64,000 nt of DNA from Urophycis tenuis (GCA_036785325.1 JAXIVH010000044.1:1983501-2047500); one strand, 5' to 3'; numbered from the stretch's first letter, positions 48,099 to 59,273 are shown. Translations and numbers: made by a program. Notes: generated from the sequence alone by a model not told the origin.

Positions 48099-48838
48099 TA
48101 GGGCTGGGTGATTAATTGAATTTCGATTACGATTTTGGCTTCCCTCGATCATTAAATCAAGATAATCGTAATAAAACGATCATTCTGCCACCCGCCGTGT
48201 TTTGTGTGGTAAATGGAGCGAACCCTTCTTTCTCCACCTGCGCACTCCGCTGCGCCCCGCCTGAAAACTTGCAAGATATGTCACGCGACCGTGTCTGCAC
48301 CTCAAGCGAATACGACCAATCTATTTAACCACTTAAAAGTCCGCACACAGAGTAATACATGACCAAGCAATCAAGGAAAAAATGAAAAGCTCCTCCACTC
48401 CTGCCACCGCAACACAGTCCTCAATTAAGGAGACCCTATACAATGCCACCCCATATCCAGCCAGCTCCCGCAGGCATAAAGAAATAACAGATGCAATCGC
48501 ACATGATTGCCAAAGACATGTGCCCTATCAGCACCGTTAGCGACCCGGCGTTCAATAAACTGATAAACACATTGGACAAGCGGTATGTGTTACCACCACG
48601 TCACCATTTCAGTAGAATTGCGCTGCCTGCCCTTTATGACGAATGTCGCGGAAAAGTTGCAAGAGAAGTGTCAATTATATTTTGCCACCACAACGAACCT
48701 ATGTTTGAGTCGCACCATCAAAAACATTTTTTGATTTTTTTTTTTTTAAATCAATGAATAATCGTCTTTAATAATCGCAATTACAATATCAATCAAAATA
48801 ATCGTGATTATCATTTTTGACATAATCGAGCAGCCCTA
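48099..48838 (+). mobile_element. hAT deletion derivative nested in the MITE
   Basis: The ends TAGGGCTGGGTGATTAA and AATCGAGCAGCCCTA lie within a perfect 8-bp duplication CCTCTGAT (48091-48098 and 48839-48846). It holds a transposase remnant. Confidence 0.92.
48225..48700 (+). pseudogene. BED-finger hAT transposase remnant, ZBED1/4-like
   Basis: A broken frame gives CKICHATVSAPQANTTNLFN and HLKV (a BED finger: CX2C plus the NLxxHL helix). A frame at 48491-48700 follows with MIAKDMCPISTVSDPAFNKL and LPALYDECRGKVAREV, the start of the hAT catalytic region. The rest of the transposase is deleted, so the element depended on a helper copy. Confidence 0.75.
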
Positions 48839-49054
48839 CCTCTGATTGTCTCATTAAATTATCTATCTATCTAGTGGCTAAATAGATACACTTATTTTGT
48901 TGAATGAAAAAAAAATGGTTATTGAAATTTGTTCAACACTCATCCAAGTAAGGTATCGAAAAAAGTACCGTATTGGTATCGGTATCGAATCCCAGGTATC
49001 GGTATCGGCACCGGTATCGAAAAATTTCAAACGATACCCAGCCCTAGTGATAGT

Positions 49055-50719
49055 TTAACGTTAGCATTAATTAACGTTACGTTAGCATTGATTTACATTA
49101 CGTTAGCATTGACTCGGTCAGAGCTGCTTCTCTTGACTCTGAACATAATGCTAGATATCCACTAACTACTAGCCAGAGATAGCGTGTCTGAAAACGTCTC
49201 ATTGTGAAGTCAAAACAGCTCGAAATAAGCCAGTGACAGTGTTTGAGTGTCTGAGACTAAAGCTGAGTTTTCTAGCTATCAGATATTTCTCATTTGGGTG
49301 ACGTTACGCTAGGCTGAGCAGAACCACCTTTCATTGATTAATTAGATCTGTGTGTAAAGCTGCTACCTGTTCAGTAAAACACGAAATTGACCCGCTTTAT
49401 GAGTAAATTTTGCATCCTGTTTTGTATGAACACCTAACTACATCTGCATTTTTCTGCAACAAAGGTAGTAACAGTAGGCATATCTGTCTTTATATGTGGC
49501 TGTGGCTGCGATCGCCTAGCACCCCCCCTCCCTCCTCGCTTCGCCGTGTATTCCTATTGGCTATTTTTGTCCTGGTCCAGACCATAGCAGTTTTGCTCTA
49601 CACTAGTGTTTACAGTCTGAACACACTGAGACAATATATTTAATATAATATTTGTCACATTTGACAACACAGGAAGTGGACATGTAGCATTACAGTGTTA
49701 AATAAGACAAATAAGTGAGATAAATTAATTTGGTTGTCATGTCATTTTGCTAACAGCATTCAACTCTTCATTTTCAGAATCAAAGAGTTTGAGGAAAGTG
49801 AGGCATTTGTTGTGCAAAAATTGGATGCAGGATTAAACTGCAGCTGGAAGTGGACGTGGCTAAAGATAGATTCTACCATTGAGGTTCAGTCAGTACAACA
49901 TAAATTCCCGCTGTCTGACTTACACAAAAAAGGATACTGCAAAACTGACTTGCCTATGGAGTTTCAGAAAATGTATCACATCACCATATTATTACAATCT
50001 GGGGGATTACTGTGAGCCTGGAACCTGACTAGAGAGTTACTGCAGACAAGAGGCCAACACACATGCTGACAGCTTTCATTACTTTATTGGTATCCATCTA
50101 AGGTAACTAACACTTATTTTTTATTTGATTAATGTGTTTATGTAAATCAATCAAGTTATTTAAAATAAATGAATTCCATAGATTAAAGATAGCTAGCTAG
50201 ATTACCCATAGATTTGTAGCTATTTTCTATTTACTAGCTAGCTATTGTTAATTCTAGGAATTCATTGATTTCATTACCAGTCTATAGCTTACTTATCGCC
50301 TACCTAACCCAAGTTCATTCAACTTTGTTCTTTATGTAACTAATATTTTAATATTTATCTTCATTAAATGACCGTTGTTTTTATTGTTTAACCCTTAGAT
50401 GCATAAGTGGGGTCAAAAATTACCCCGAGGGTTGTTATTCTTCAAAATCTCTGAAATTAAAAGTTTTTACACTTCCATATTCCAGGTATTCCTCATAAAA
50501 CATGTTTTTGTGAGGACATTTGAATTTTAGTTAGCTAACTACAAAATAATGTTAGTAGTAATGTTTGTACTCTGTTAGCTAGCTTACTAAGCTAGTTTAA
50601 TGTTAGCTGGCTTTACTATGCTAGTGTAAGGTTAGCTGGCTTAGTAAGCTAGCTAACATGACACTAGCTTAGTAAACCAGCAATAGTAAACCAGTGAAAT
50701 CTCACCTGAAATAACAAGC
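49055..50719. other. spacer
   Basis: An open frame at 49780-50015 follows an acceptor-like TTCATTTTCAG and could be an exon, but it shows no known domain. The rest is AT-rich with no gene seen. Confidence 0.4.
50574..50657. repeat. 18-bp perfect inverted repeat
   Basis: GTTAGCTAGCTTACTAAG at 50574-50591 is the reverse complement of 50640-50657, with related GTTAGCTGGC copies in the loop. It could form a cruciform. Confidence 0.8.
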
Positions 50720-52966
50720 ATTGGTTACATGCCTATCATCTAGGCACCTGCTCACGACCTAGATACACTGAATACGGTTGTGCTTAGATGCAAACACGTA
50801 GCCAGAGAACTAGGGCAACATCACGTAGTCATCACAGTAGATGAGGCATTGTACTGTATGTTGATGGAGCTGAAATGGGTAAATGCCGACTACATGGGTT
50901 GCCTCATCGTCAGATTGGGTGGCCTTCATACTGCAATGAAATTCATAGCAGTCATTGGCAAGCACACCCAATCATCTGGACTGTTAGAAGCATGGGTTGA
51001 GAGCAACCTACTTGGCCCCAACACTGCTGAACAAGTCATGACAGGAAAGTCCTACAACAAGGGAATCAGAGCCCACAAAATCACTCTCCAATCCATGTGG
51101 AGGATGCTTATTTCTGAGCTGCTTAGCTTCCTGAGAGACAGGAATCCAGACCTCAAAGAGCAATTGGAGAAGACCAAGACCGGCCCTACAGAAGAACTTG
51201 TGACGTTGCTTGCTTCCAAAGAGTGTGAAGCCGCCACAGAAGCCTACTTTCCAGCCAATGACAACCCAAACTTCAAATTTTGGTGGGGCTACATGCAGAT
51301 GGTCCACATCCTTTTGTTGTTCATTCGCGCTCAGAGAGATGGGATCTGGGACCTACACCTTTATGCATTCCAGCGATGTTACCTTACTTCATGTAGTACA
51401 ATCATACCAACTATGCTCGCTGGGGGACCATTTACCTGAATGAAATGCACCAACTTCCACAGCAAGTCAAGAGGGAGTTGGATGCAGGAAACTTTGTGGT
51501 CAAACGTTCATCACAATGTTTCAACCAAGTGGACCCAGATCAAAGTCAGGAGTGGCTAGGCTGTATTGGCAAAAAGGGAGGAGGCATTATTGGCATCACA
51601 AAGACATCTTCAGCTCTCAGTCGGTGGGCTCTGTCTTTCAACCTCCGAAGTGAACGTGCCCATGACACCAAGGTGGCCTTGGGTCTAGGAACTGGTGACG
51701 ACTTTATCCACAATGAAACCACAAAAGGCAGAATGAAACGGGACTCAAAAGATGATGATTCTTCGCTCACTGTCTTGCAGAGATTTGGTCTCTTTTCCAC
51801 TAACCTGCCCCAGACGCTGCAAAACATTGCAAACAATGACTTGGCTACACAGGATATTGAAGATGACCTGTTGAACACTCCACAGAAAGGGCAAGATCAG
51901 TTGGATGCTTTTGTCAGGGAGAGGCTGATGCCATTTAAAGAGAGAAGTGTGAGCTTCAGGGACAAACTGACACAGAACAAGTTTTTTACTTTTTCCTCAC
52001 TATTTGAAGTGAAACAGTCAGATACCAAAACTGGAAAGGCAAAAAACTGTCAAGGCAGACAGTAACATCCTACAGCGTCTCATCAAAGCCTATGAAGCCG
52101 GACGTACAGTCAACCTGGACAACATAATGATGCAACTGTTTGTTGTAGCTCTATCTTTGGCAGAGGTTAATAGGCCGCTACGTTCAGGTTCGAAGGCGAT
52201 ATTTGCCAAGATCTTGACAGCTGACATACCATGTCCCAGTGACATCAAAGCCACATATCTACAGTGTAAACCAATGTTAGTCATTGATGGACAAGCTCTA
52301 AACATTTCCATTGGAAAACCACAAGAAGCCAAGACCTTTGGAGACCTGGCAGACACCTTTGTTAAATCTGTTCTTCAAAGTGGCTCACAATTCCAGTGAA
52401 TTGATGTCCTGTTTGATTGCTACCATGAGCACACAATCAAAGGCGGAACAAGGAAATGGCATGGGAAAGGCTCACTGGCAATCAGACGACCAATCACAAA
52501 AAGAGATTTACCACTTCCTGCAAAGTGGGAGAACTTCATTGCTCACCAAGACAACAAGGCAGACATGGCTCGCTTTCTCTCCCAACGGCTGATTCTGAGG
52601 GCACCAGTAAACAAAACCATAGTTGCCGCACGTGGTTTCAGCGATGAAGAGAGGGTCGAAGCTACTGACCCAAACTTTGACACAGACAGCTTGGAAGCTT
52701 AACATGAAGAAGCAGATACAAGAATTGTTCTTCACTGCATTAGAAGCAGAGCAGAAACCATTGTTTCTGGTGTCTGCAAGAGACACCGATGTCTTGATTC
52801 AGCTGATCGTCTACTTCCACAGAATGCCATGCCAACAAATCTGGATGAAAGCAGGGACAGCAAAGGACAGAAAGTACATCCCCATTCATGCAGTTGTGGA
52901 AAAGCTGCAGATGGAAGAAGAGGTCCTTGAGCTGCTTCCAGGCACTGACTGGGAGTGACTCAACAG
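50720..52966 (+). pseudogene. uncharacterised nuclease-like transposon-associated protein, relic copy 2
   Basis: The copy begins with GYMPII, a TAG, then APAHDLDTLNTVVLRC (50724-50780). A frame to 51439 includes VITVDEALYCMLMELKW, VRLGGLHTAMKF and FWWGYMQMVHILLLFIRA. 51445-52065 has LSRWALSFNLRS and a basic stretch. The nuclease-like part then runs in shifting phases: DVLFDCYHEHTIKGGTR (52402), EEADTRIVLHC (52707), SARDTDVLIQL (52780), AGTAKDRKYIPIHAVV (52855) and ALTGSDST (52946-52966). At least five breaks are present. The relic ends abruptly where tRNA-spacer sequence begins. Compared with copy 1 it keeps the N-terminal half and loses the C-terminal end. Confidence 0.6.
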
Positions 52967-53054
52967 AAGTTAGGCTCAAAGGACTTGTGACATGTAATTA
53001 AACCTAACAGCACTACCCACAAGCAAACACACTGGCAGTGCGACATTGTTTCTA
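52967..53054. repeat. tRNA-spacer sequence at the junction
   Basis: GAAGTTAGGCTCAAAGGACT and the following CTTGTGACATGTAATT recur at 57966 and 61975 downstream of the tRNA-Lys genes. The RNA-gene region therefore starts here and was split by the LINE that follows. Confidence 0.8.
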
Positions 53055-53205
53055 AGATAAGATAAGATAATCCTTTATTGATCCCCCTTAGGAGAAATTC
53101 ACAATGACCAGCAGTACAGGGGATAGACGAGTGCAAAGAACCTGACTATAGTCAATAACAATAAACAATAAATAGATCTACCTAGAGAGATTATTTTAAG
53201 TTAAA

Positions 53206-55838
53206 TTAAGTTAAATGGGAGCTCTTTGAGTCAGGTCGATGAAAAGTTAGAACCTGTATGCATACATTGTAAACATCCTTGGTTGCTATTTGTAGTGCAA
53301 AAATAGAGTGTGCAAATGTGCGGAGTGTGCAAGATGCAAGATGTGCAAATTTATACAAGGTATTCCAGGTACAACCTATGAATAGACCTAAAATAACGAC
53401 GGCTAGAAGACAGTCCAAGATGTGTGGTGTGGTGTGTGTGTAGTGTAGTGTGGTGTTCAGTCCATTGTTCAGTCCATTGCCTGGTGGTGTTGGGGCTTCC
53501 TGGAGCCTGATAGCTGATGGGATGAAAGAGCCCCCCAAGCGCTTTGAGGCACGTGGCTGAGTGAGCCTATGGCTGAACGTGCTCCTGAGTTGCCTTAGCT
53601 CGGCATAGAGAGGGTGAGAGGGGTTGTCCAGGATCGCCTGCAGCTTTCCCCTCATCCTCCTCTCTGTCACCGCCTCCACACAGTCCAGCTTCATCCCCAC
53701 CACAGAGCTCGCCCTCCTCACCAGCTTGTTCAGCTTACTGGCACCACCGCTCCCAATGCCTCCTCCCCAGCACACAACGGCGAAGAAGGTGACACTGGCT
53801 ACCACCAACTGGTAGAACATCCGTAGCAGCCTAGTGCACACGTTGAAGGATTTGAGCCTCCTCAGGAAGAACAGCCTGCTCTGTCCCTTCCTGTAGAGGG
53901 CCTCGGTGTTATCTGACCAGTCCAGTTTGTTGTTCAGGTGCACCCCAAGGAACTTGCAGGTATCCACCATCTCCACCTCTTCCCCCTTTATGGAAACTGG
54001 TAATGGGGGACTCTTTCTGCGTCTGAAGTCCACCACCAGCTCCTTGGTTTTCCCTGTGTTGAGCTGAAGGTGGTTCCCGTCACACCATCCCACAAAGTTC
54101 TTCACCAGTTCCCTGTACTCCTCCTCCCCGTTGCCTGTGATGCACCCAACAATGGAGGAGTCGTCAGAGAACTTCTGCAGGTGGCATGTTCGGGAGTTGT
54201 AGCAGAAATCCGAGGTGTAGAGGGTGAACAAGAATGGTGAAAGTACAGTTCCCTGGGGTGTGCCGGTGTTGCTTGTCACCATGTCTGACAAGCAGTGTCG
54301 CAGCCTGACATACTGCGGCCTGTCCGTGAGGTAGTTCGTAATCCATGCCACCATGTCAGGATCGACCTGCATCACCAGGAGCTTCTCAGCCAGCCGGCCT
54401 GGCTGGACGGTGTCAAAAGCACTAGAGAAGTCGAAGAACATGATTCTCACCATGCTCTGTGGCCTCTCCAGGTGTGTGTAAGCTATGTGAAGCAGGTAGA
54501 TGATAGCATCCTCCACGCCGATGTGGGTTTGGTACGCAAACTGCAATGGGTCCAGGCAGTCACGCACCCTGGGCTTGAGGTAGTCCAGAACCGACCTCTC
54601 AAAGGTCTTCATGACGTGTGACGTTAGAGCCACAGGTCTGAAGTCCCCTGGAGCGTTGGGGCGACCCTTATTTGGCACAGGGACTACGCAGGAAGTCTTC
54701 CATAGAGTTGGCACCTTTTTCAGCCTCAGGGAGAGGCCGAAAAGGTGCGTGAACACTCCTGCCAGCTGCTCCGCACAGATCTTGAGCACCCTCGGGCTGA
54801 TGTCATCGGGTCCTCTGGCCTTGCTAGGCCTGATCCTTGTGAGCTGCCGTCTCACGTGGCTGGTGTTGATGATTAGGGTTGGTGTTACCGGGGTCACAGG
54901 AGTAGTAGGGGGTGTGGCGAGGGGGTGACTGTCCTCTGGGCCAGACATTGGTCCTGCCTCACTGTGAGTGTGGAACGGGAGAGAGAGAGAGGGTGGTGCT
55001 GGGAGAGGAGGTGCAAGAGCTGCCATTCCCGGGTCTGGTGGTACCGCAGGGAGATGAGTAGAGCAGGAAGGGGGAGGGGGTGTTGATCTGGCCCCGGTTG
55101 GTGAGTCAAATCTGTTGAAAAACAGGTTTAACTCATCGGCCCATTCCTTTGTCCCCTCCTGTGATCCTCCGGCAGTTTTCATGCCGGTGATGGTTCTCAC
55201 CCCTGCCCACACCTCTCGGGAGTTGTTCAGCTGCAGCTTCCCCTCTATCCTGCTTTTGTAGCAGTCCTTAGCCCTCCTCAGTTTCCTCCTCAGCTCTCTT
55301 TGTATCTCCCTCTGTGTGTCATCATTGCCTCCTGCCATGAAGGCTCTCCTCTTACGGTTCAACAGGACTTTGATGTCCCTGTTGATCCAGGGTTTGCTGT
55401 TGGGTAAGCAGCGTACCTTCTTGGTAGGGACAACACTCTCCTCACAGAACTTTATATAGTCTGTGACGCATTGAGTGAGACCCTCAATGTCGTCACCGTA
55501 GTCTTCCTGAAACATCCCCCAGTCTGTTGTCCTGTAGCACTCCCTAAGGGCCTCCTGAGCCTCCTCTGACCACTGCTGTACAGTCCTGGTGGTGATGGGC
55601 TGTCTCCTCACAAGAGGCTTGTATATAGGAGACAGTAGTATCAAGCAGTGGTCTGATTTGCCCAGGGGGGGAAGGGCTATTGCACTGTATGCCTCCTTAA
55701 CATTGGCATACAGTAAGTCCAAGGTCTTATCTCCTCTGGTGCTGCAGGTTACATACTGGGTGAAGTCAGTTAGTGTCTTAGATATATTCACATGGTTAAA
55801 GTCTCCGTTTACTATAATGTCTAGTCTGCAGGTCTGCG
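53206..55838 (-). pseudogene. LINE endonuclease end and reverse transcriptase
   Basis: The open part (53206-55926) starts in phase with NGDFNHVNIS, then GKSDHCLILL, the basic linker, a Pro-rich spacer, and RT with RGPDDISPRVLK, DFRPVALTSHVMKT, MFFDFSSAFDTVQP, GTVLSPFLFTLYT and FSDDSSIVG (catalytic box). The thumb and tail (FLGVHLNNKLDW, FLRRLKSFN) run on to about 53500, after which the frame continues into 3' untranslated sequence. The RT itself looks undamaged. It is the same family as the LINE at 1814-13115. Confidence 0.9.
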
Positions 55839-56450
55839 ACGGAGGAATGAATGACGTCACAAGCCCGCGCCGCCACGGCCGATGGTGGAGTGTAAACAAT
55901 AACAACAATGGCTGCCGAAAACTCACGGGGCAGATAGTACGGTCTCAGTCCCACCGCTAACAGCTCGACATCAGGCGTGCACGTGATTTCCTTCGTGGTA
56001 ACATGTCCCGGGTTGCACCATTTGGAGTTAACAAAGACGGCAAGTCCGCCACCCGACTTCTTACCGCTCTGTTTGTTCCTGTCCGCCCGAACTACCGTGA
56101 AGCCGGCTAGTTCCACTGAGCAGTCTGGTATGTTCCTGTTCAGCCATGTCTCCGTCAGGCACAACACACTGCATTCCCGGTACTCGCGCTGTCCAGTAAT
56201 GAGGGCTGATAGTTCGTCCATCTTGTTGGGCAGTGAGCGAACATTTCCCATGATAACTGAGGGAAGACGGGGCTTGTATCTCCACTTCCTCTCCATCTTC
56301 TTGTTCCTCACCATGGCTCCTGCTCTAGTCCCACACCGCTTTATCCTCAGCTCTTTCGGAATCCCCCTCGGGCACACAGCTGGTCGATCCCGGAGCTGAA
56401 GGAGCTCGTCCCACGAGTAGGCGCCGGTCTATTGTTGTTGTTGTTTAGCG
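55838..56450 (-). pseudogene. LINE endonuclease, N-terminal part
   Basis: The frame gives YSWDELLQLRDRPAVCPRGI, then the APE domain: MGNVRSLPNK (the Asn of motif 1), CLTETWLN (the catalytic Glu), GGLAVFVN and VYTPPS. It goes out of phase near 55830, just before GDFNHV, where the related LINE at 11431-12945 has about ten more bases. A small deletion at the active-site loop is therefore likely, and it separates this part from the long frame below. Confidence 0.8.
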
Positions 56451-56708
56451 ATCGTGGTGATCGCCCTACACATTCTTGTTATTGATCAACCCGTTTAAGA
56501 GCCCGCATATAAGCCTAACATATGTCCAAACCTAGTGCTAAAGTTCTACAAGTACTATATAGAAAAGAAAGTTTTTAAAAGTTTTTAAAGTTTTTAAAAA
56601 AACTTTTAATCTAAGAAAAAAGGAAAGTAGATCGGGAGCTGCTGTATCGGGCTGCCACTCGTTGCGGCGCCGGAACCGGAAAATAGGTGCAAAGGATGGT
56701 GCAAACAA

Positions 56709-56899
56709 TGTTTCTAGGTGCAAGAACATAAATTATTTAGTGAGTTCAGATGACAGGCCACAGTTGCCCCCTTGACTACAAGCATTTGGGGATAAAGGGT
56801 ATTGTGATAAAGGGTATTGGTATTGTGTATTGTGCCCAGTTACACAGTTCTCCATTATGCACCTTGTTTTGTGAACCTGCATGTCTGTTCAAAGTCATC
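56709..56899. other. spacer before the first tRNA
   Basis: The stretch has a short internal duplication GATAAAGGGTATT (56791 and 56807). No gene is seen. Confidence 0.6.
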
Positions 56900-56973
56900 C
56901 GTCCCTGGGTGGGTTCGAACCACCAACCTTTCAGTTAACAGCCGAACGCGCTAGCCTATTGCGTCACAGAGAC
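56900..56973 (-). tRNA. tRNA-Asn (GTT), diverged
   Basis: The 74-nt cloverleaf has anticodon GTT and an intact T-loop TTCGAAC. The D-stem has one mismatch (ACGC against GCGC), and the anticodon stem uses one G-U. It may be a weakened gene. Confidence 0.75.
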
Positions 56974-57140
56974 TTGTGAAAGATCTTGGTGTCTGTGTAT
57001 CCTCGTACACAAATGCCAAGTATGACAACATGAGGGAAATTTGCCCATTAGAAGAAGAGGATGCATGCAACATGAGGCGTCTTGGAGTTTTGATTGTGAA
57101 ACGCTTGTTTTGTCGACTGGCATATGACTCCATATGCAAG

Positions 57141-57147
57141 CGTCCCT

Positions 57148-57208
<61 letters not shown>

Positions 57209-57214
57209 AGAGAC
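57141..57214 (-). tRNA. tRNA-Asn (GTT)
   Basis: The 74-nt cloverleaf has all stems paired, anticodon GTT, T-loop TTCAAGC and acceptor GTCTCTG/CAGGGAC. Confidence 0.93.
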
Positions 57215-57392
57215 GTCAGGCAACTGCTGCTGGTGTCAGTCAGTGTATCGGGTACCAAAAGGCTAAGGACGTCAAAAGATGGCAATTTGATCATTAACTT
57301 TGTGTGTTCTGTTCTGGATGTCCAACAGCTGTTGTGTGCTTCCAGATCTGTGTGTGGGTCCCTCCAAAAGAACAGCTAAAAGGACTTTTATC

Positions 57393-57465
57393 GCCCGGCT
57401 AGCTCAGTCGGTAGAGCATGAGACTCTTAATCTCAGGGTCGTGGGTTCGAGCCCCACGTTGGGCG
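57393..57465 (+). tRNA. tRNA-Lys (CTT)
   Basis: The 73-nt gene starts GCCCGGCTAGCTCAGTCGG, has loop CTCTTAA and T-arm GGGTTCGAGCCCC. A TTTT terminator lies a few bases downstream (57471-57474). Confidence 0.95.
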
Positions 57466-57534
57466 GTTCCTTTTGGGCAGCATTTTGATTTTGATGTCAA
57501 ACACTGCTGAAGAACCTTGGGAGAATCAGCATTT

Positions 57535-57535
<1 letters not shown>

Positions 57536-57583
<48 letters not shown>

Positions 57584-57589
57584 AGAGAC
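57536..57589 (-). pseudogene. tRNA-Asn relic lacking the 3' part
   Basis: It is identical to the gene at 57141 from the 5' end through the anticodon arm. It breaks in the T-arm, where tRNA-Lys downstream spacer (CAGCATTTA) is joined. It marks a recombination junction between spacer copies. Confidence 0.85.
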
Positions 57590-57770
57590 GTCAGGCAGCA
57601 GCTGCTGCTGGTGTCAGTCAGTGTATCGGGTACCAAAAGGCTAAGGACGTCAAAAGATGGCAATTTGATCATTAACTTTGTGTGTTCTGTTCTGGATGTC
57701 CAACAGCTGTTGTGTGCTTCCAGATCTGTGTGTGGGTCCCTCCAAAAGAACAGCTAAAAGGACTTTTATC

Positions 57771-57843
57771 GCCCGGCTAGCTCAGTCGGTAGAGCATGAG
57801 ACTCTTAATCTCAGGGTCGTGGGTTCGAGCCCCATGTTGGGCG
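57771..57843 (+). tRNA. tRNA-Lys (CTT)
   Basis: The gene equals that at 57393 except for one C-to-T in the T-stem (CCCAT), which still pairs as G-U. The two lie in a local duplication with a 378-bp offset. Confidence 0.94.
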
Positions 57844-58096
57844 GTTCCTTTTGGGCAGCATTTTGATTTTGATGTCAAACACTGCTGAAGAACCTTGGGA
57901 GAATCAGCATTTATAGGCTTCTTCTTGAACGCCGACTACAATAACACAGTATGGTGTAGCCATGAAGAAGTTAGGCTCAAAGGACTTGTGACATGTAATT
58001 ACACCTAACAACAAAGCTCCGGTTGAGATGATTCTGATATTTTTTTGGTGAAAAAAAAGCTGGCATCACAATGTAAACTAGGAGACAGGCAATCAC

Positions 58097-58170
58097 AGGT
58101 ACTGCTGGGAGTTGAACCCAGGGTCTCCTGTTTACAAGACAGGCGCTTTGACCAGCTAAGCCACAGTACC
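58097..58170 (-). tRNA. tRNA-Thr (TGT)
   Basis: The 74-nt cloverleaf has loop CTTGTAA, D-arm GCTTAGCTGG and T-arm GGGTTCAACTCCC; acceptor GGTACTG pairs with CAGTACC. Confidence 0.9.
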
Positions 58171-58288
58171 TCTGCTGTCATAGGGTGAACTTTCTCTGAA
58201 ATTTGTCCAATGTAGCACTAGCTGATGTGCGTTAATAAAGAAAAAATGGCAAGGAAAAGGAATCGAAACGACTGGGAGTCTTAACTGC

Positions 58289-58361
58289 AGGTACTGCTGG
58301 GATTTAGCCCAGGATCTCCTGTTTACTAGACAGGCACTTTAACCAGCTAAGCCACAGCACC
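58289..58361 (-). tRNA. tRNA-Thr (AGT) with damaged T-loop, probable pseudogene
   Basis: The anticodon arm CCTGTCTAGTAAACAGG is intact. The T-loop is CTAAAT, six bases without TTC, so the B box is lost. The same defect is in the unit copy at 62296. Confidence 0.75.
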
Positions 58362-58606
58362 ACTGGCAGCCAAAGTGAACTTCTTGAGCTAAAAATTGAG
58401 AAAACAACAACCTCGGTCTGACATGATTCCTTGGATGCGTGAGAAAAATAAAGGTTGATTAAGTAGCACATCAGATAACACTCAGTACTTTTGGACTTTA
58501 TCTCAGGAGATCCTGTGTACTTTGTATGCCCATTGTGTCACAAAGCATAGAGAGAAGATTGACAGAAAAGTACAGCAAACACCAGCATCATTTGCAAAGA
58601 TTACTG

Positions 58607-58679
58607 CGCCAAATGTGGGGCTCAAACCCACAACCCTGAGAATAAGAGTCTCATGCTCTACCAACTGAGCTAACCGGGC
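58607..58679 (-). tRNA. tRNA-Lys (CTT), diverged
   Basis: The loop CTCTTAT gives anticodon CTT. The T-loop is TTTGAGC and the acceptor stem has a C-T mismatch. It may be weak or inactive. Confidence 0.75.
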
Positions 58680-59088
58680 TCGGACTCAACTGCTACGTTG
58701 CGTTTCGGAGAGAACCTTTAAAGTCCAAATGAGTTGTTGACAATTAACCAGAATGCTTTGCATGCCATGTCTTTTGTACAGTTCACTTGCTCCTTGCAAA
58801 GCTTTCAACTTTAATTTTGAACCCCAACTTTGAATATCTCCACTGTTAGATTGGTTTGGATAGGTTAAGGGCCACAACACTTCAATAGAAAGATTCTGAT
58901 CAATGTTACAAAGGAATGCACTATTTGTGTGGCAAACAAACAATCAAAGGCTAAGTTATTCCTTCACAGAGGCAATCTCATAATATGCGATAGACATGGG
59001 TTGCAAAAGGTCCGGTTTAGATGATTCCGATATTTTTTTGGTACACAGAAACTGGCATCACAATGTAAACTAGGAGAAGGGCAATGAC

Positions 59089-59162
59089 AGGTACTGCTGG
59101 GAGTTGAACCCAGGGTCTCCTGTTTACTAGACAGGCGCTTTGACCAGCTAAGCCACAGTACC
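59089..59162 (-). tRNA. tRNA-Thr (AGT)
   Basis: The 74-nt gene has loop CTAGTAA; the body otherwise equals the TGT gene at 58097. One base in the anticodon separates the two isoacceptors. Confidence 0.92.
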
Positions 59163-59273
59163 TCTGCTGTCGCTGAGTGAAATTTCTCTGAAATTGGTCC
59201 AACGTGGCACTACCTGATGTGCGTTAATAAAGGAAAAATGGTAAGGAAAAGAATTGGAGTCTTACATAACTGC

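Larger units (their letters stand above)
47913..49046. mobile_element. hAT MITE, outer element
   Basis: The ends TAGGGCTGGGTATCG and CGATACCCAGCCCTA are inverted, with perfect 8-bp duplication GTGATAGT (47905-47912 and 49047-49054). Its own length is about 386 bp once the nested element is removed. Confidence 0.92.
53055..56708 (-). mobile_element. L2-group LINE, nearly complete pol
   Basis: The minus-strand 3' tail is (TTATC)n at 53055-53071. TGTTTCTA lies on both sides (53047-53054 and 56709-56716) as a probable duplication. No separate ORF1 is visible in 56450-56708. Confidence 0.85.
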
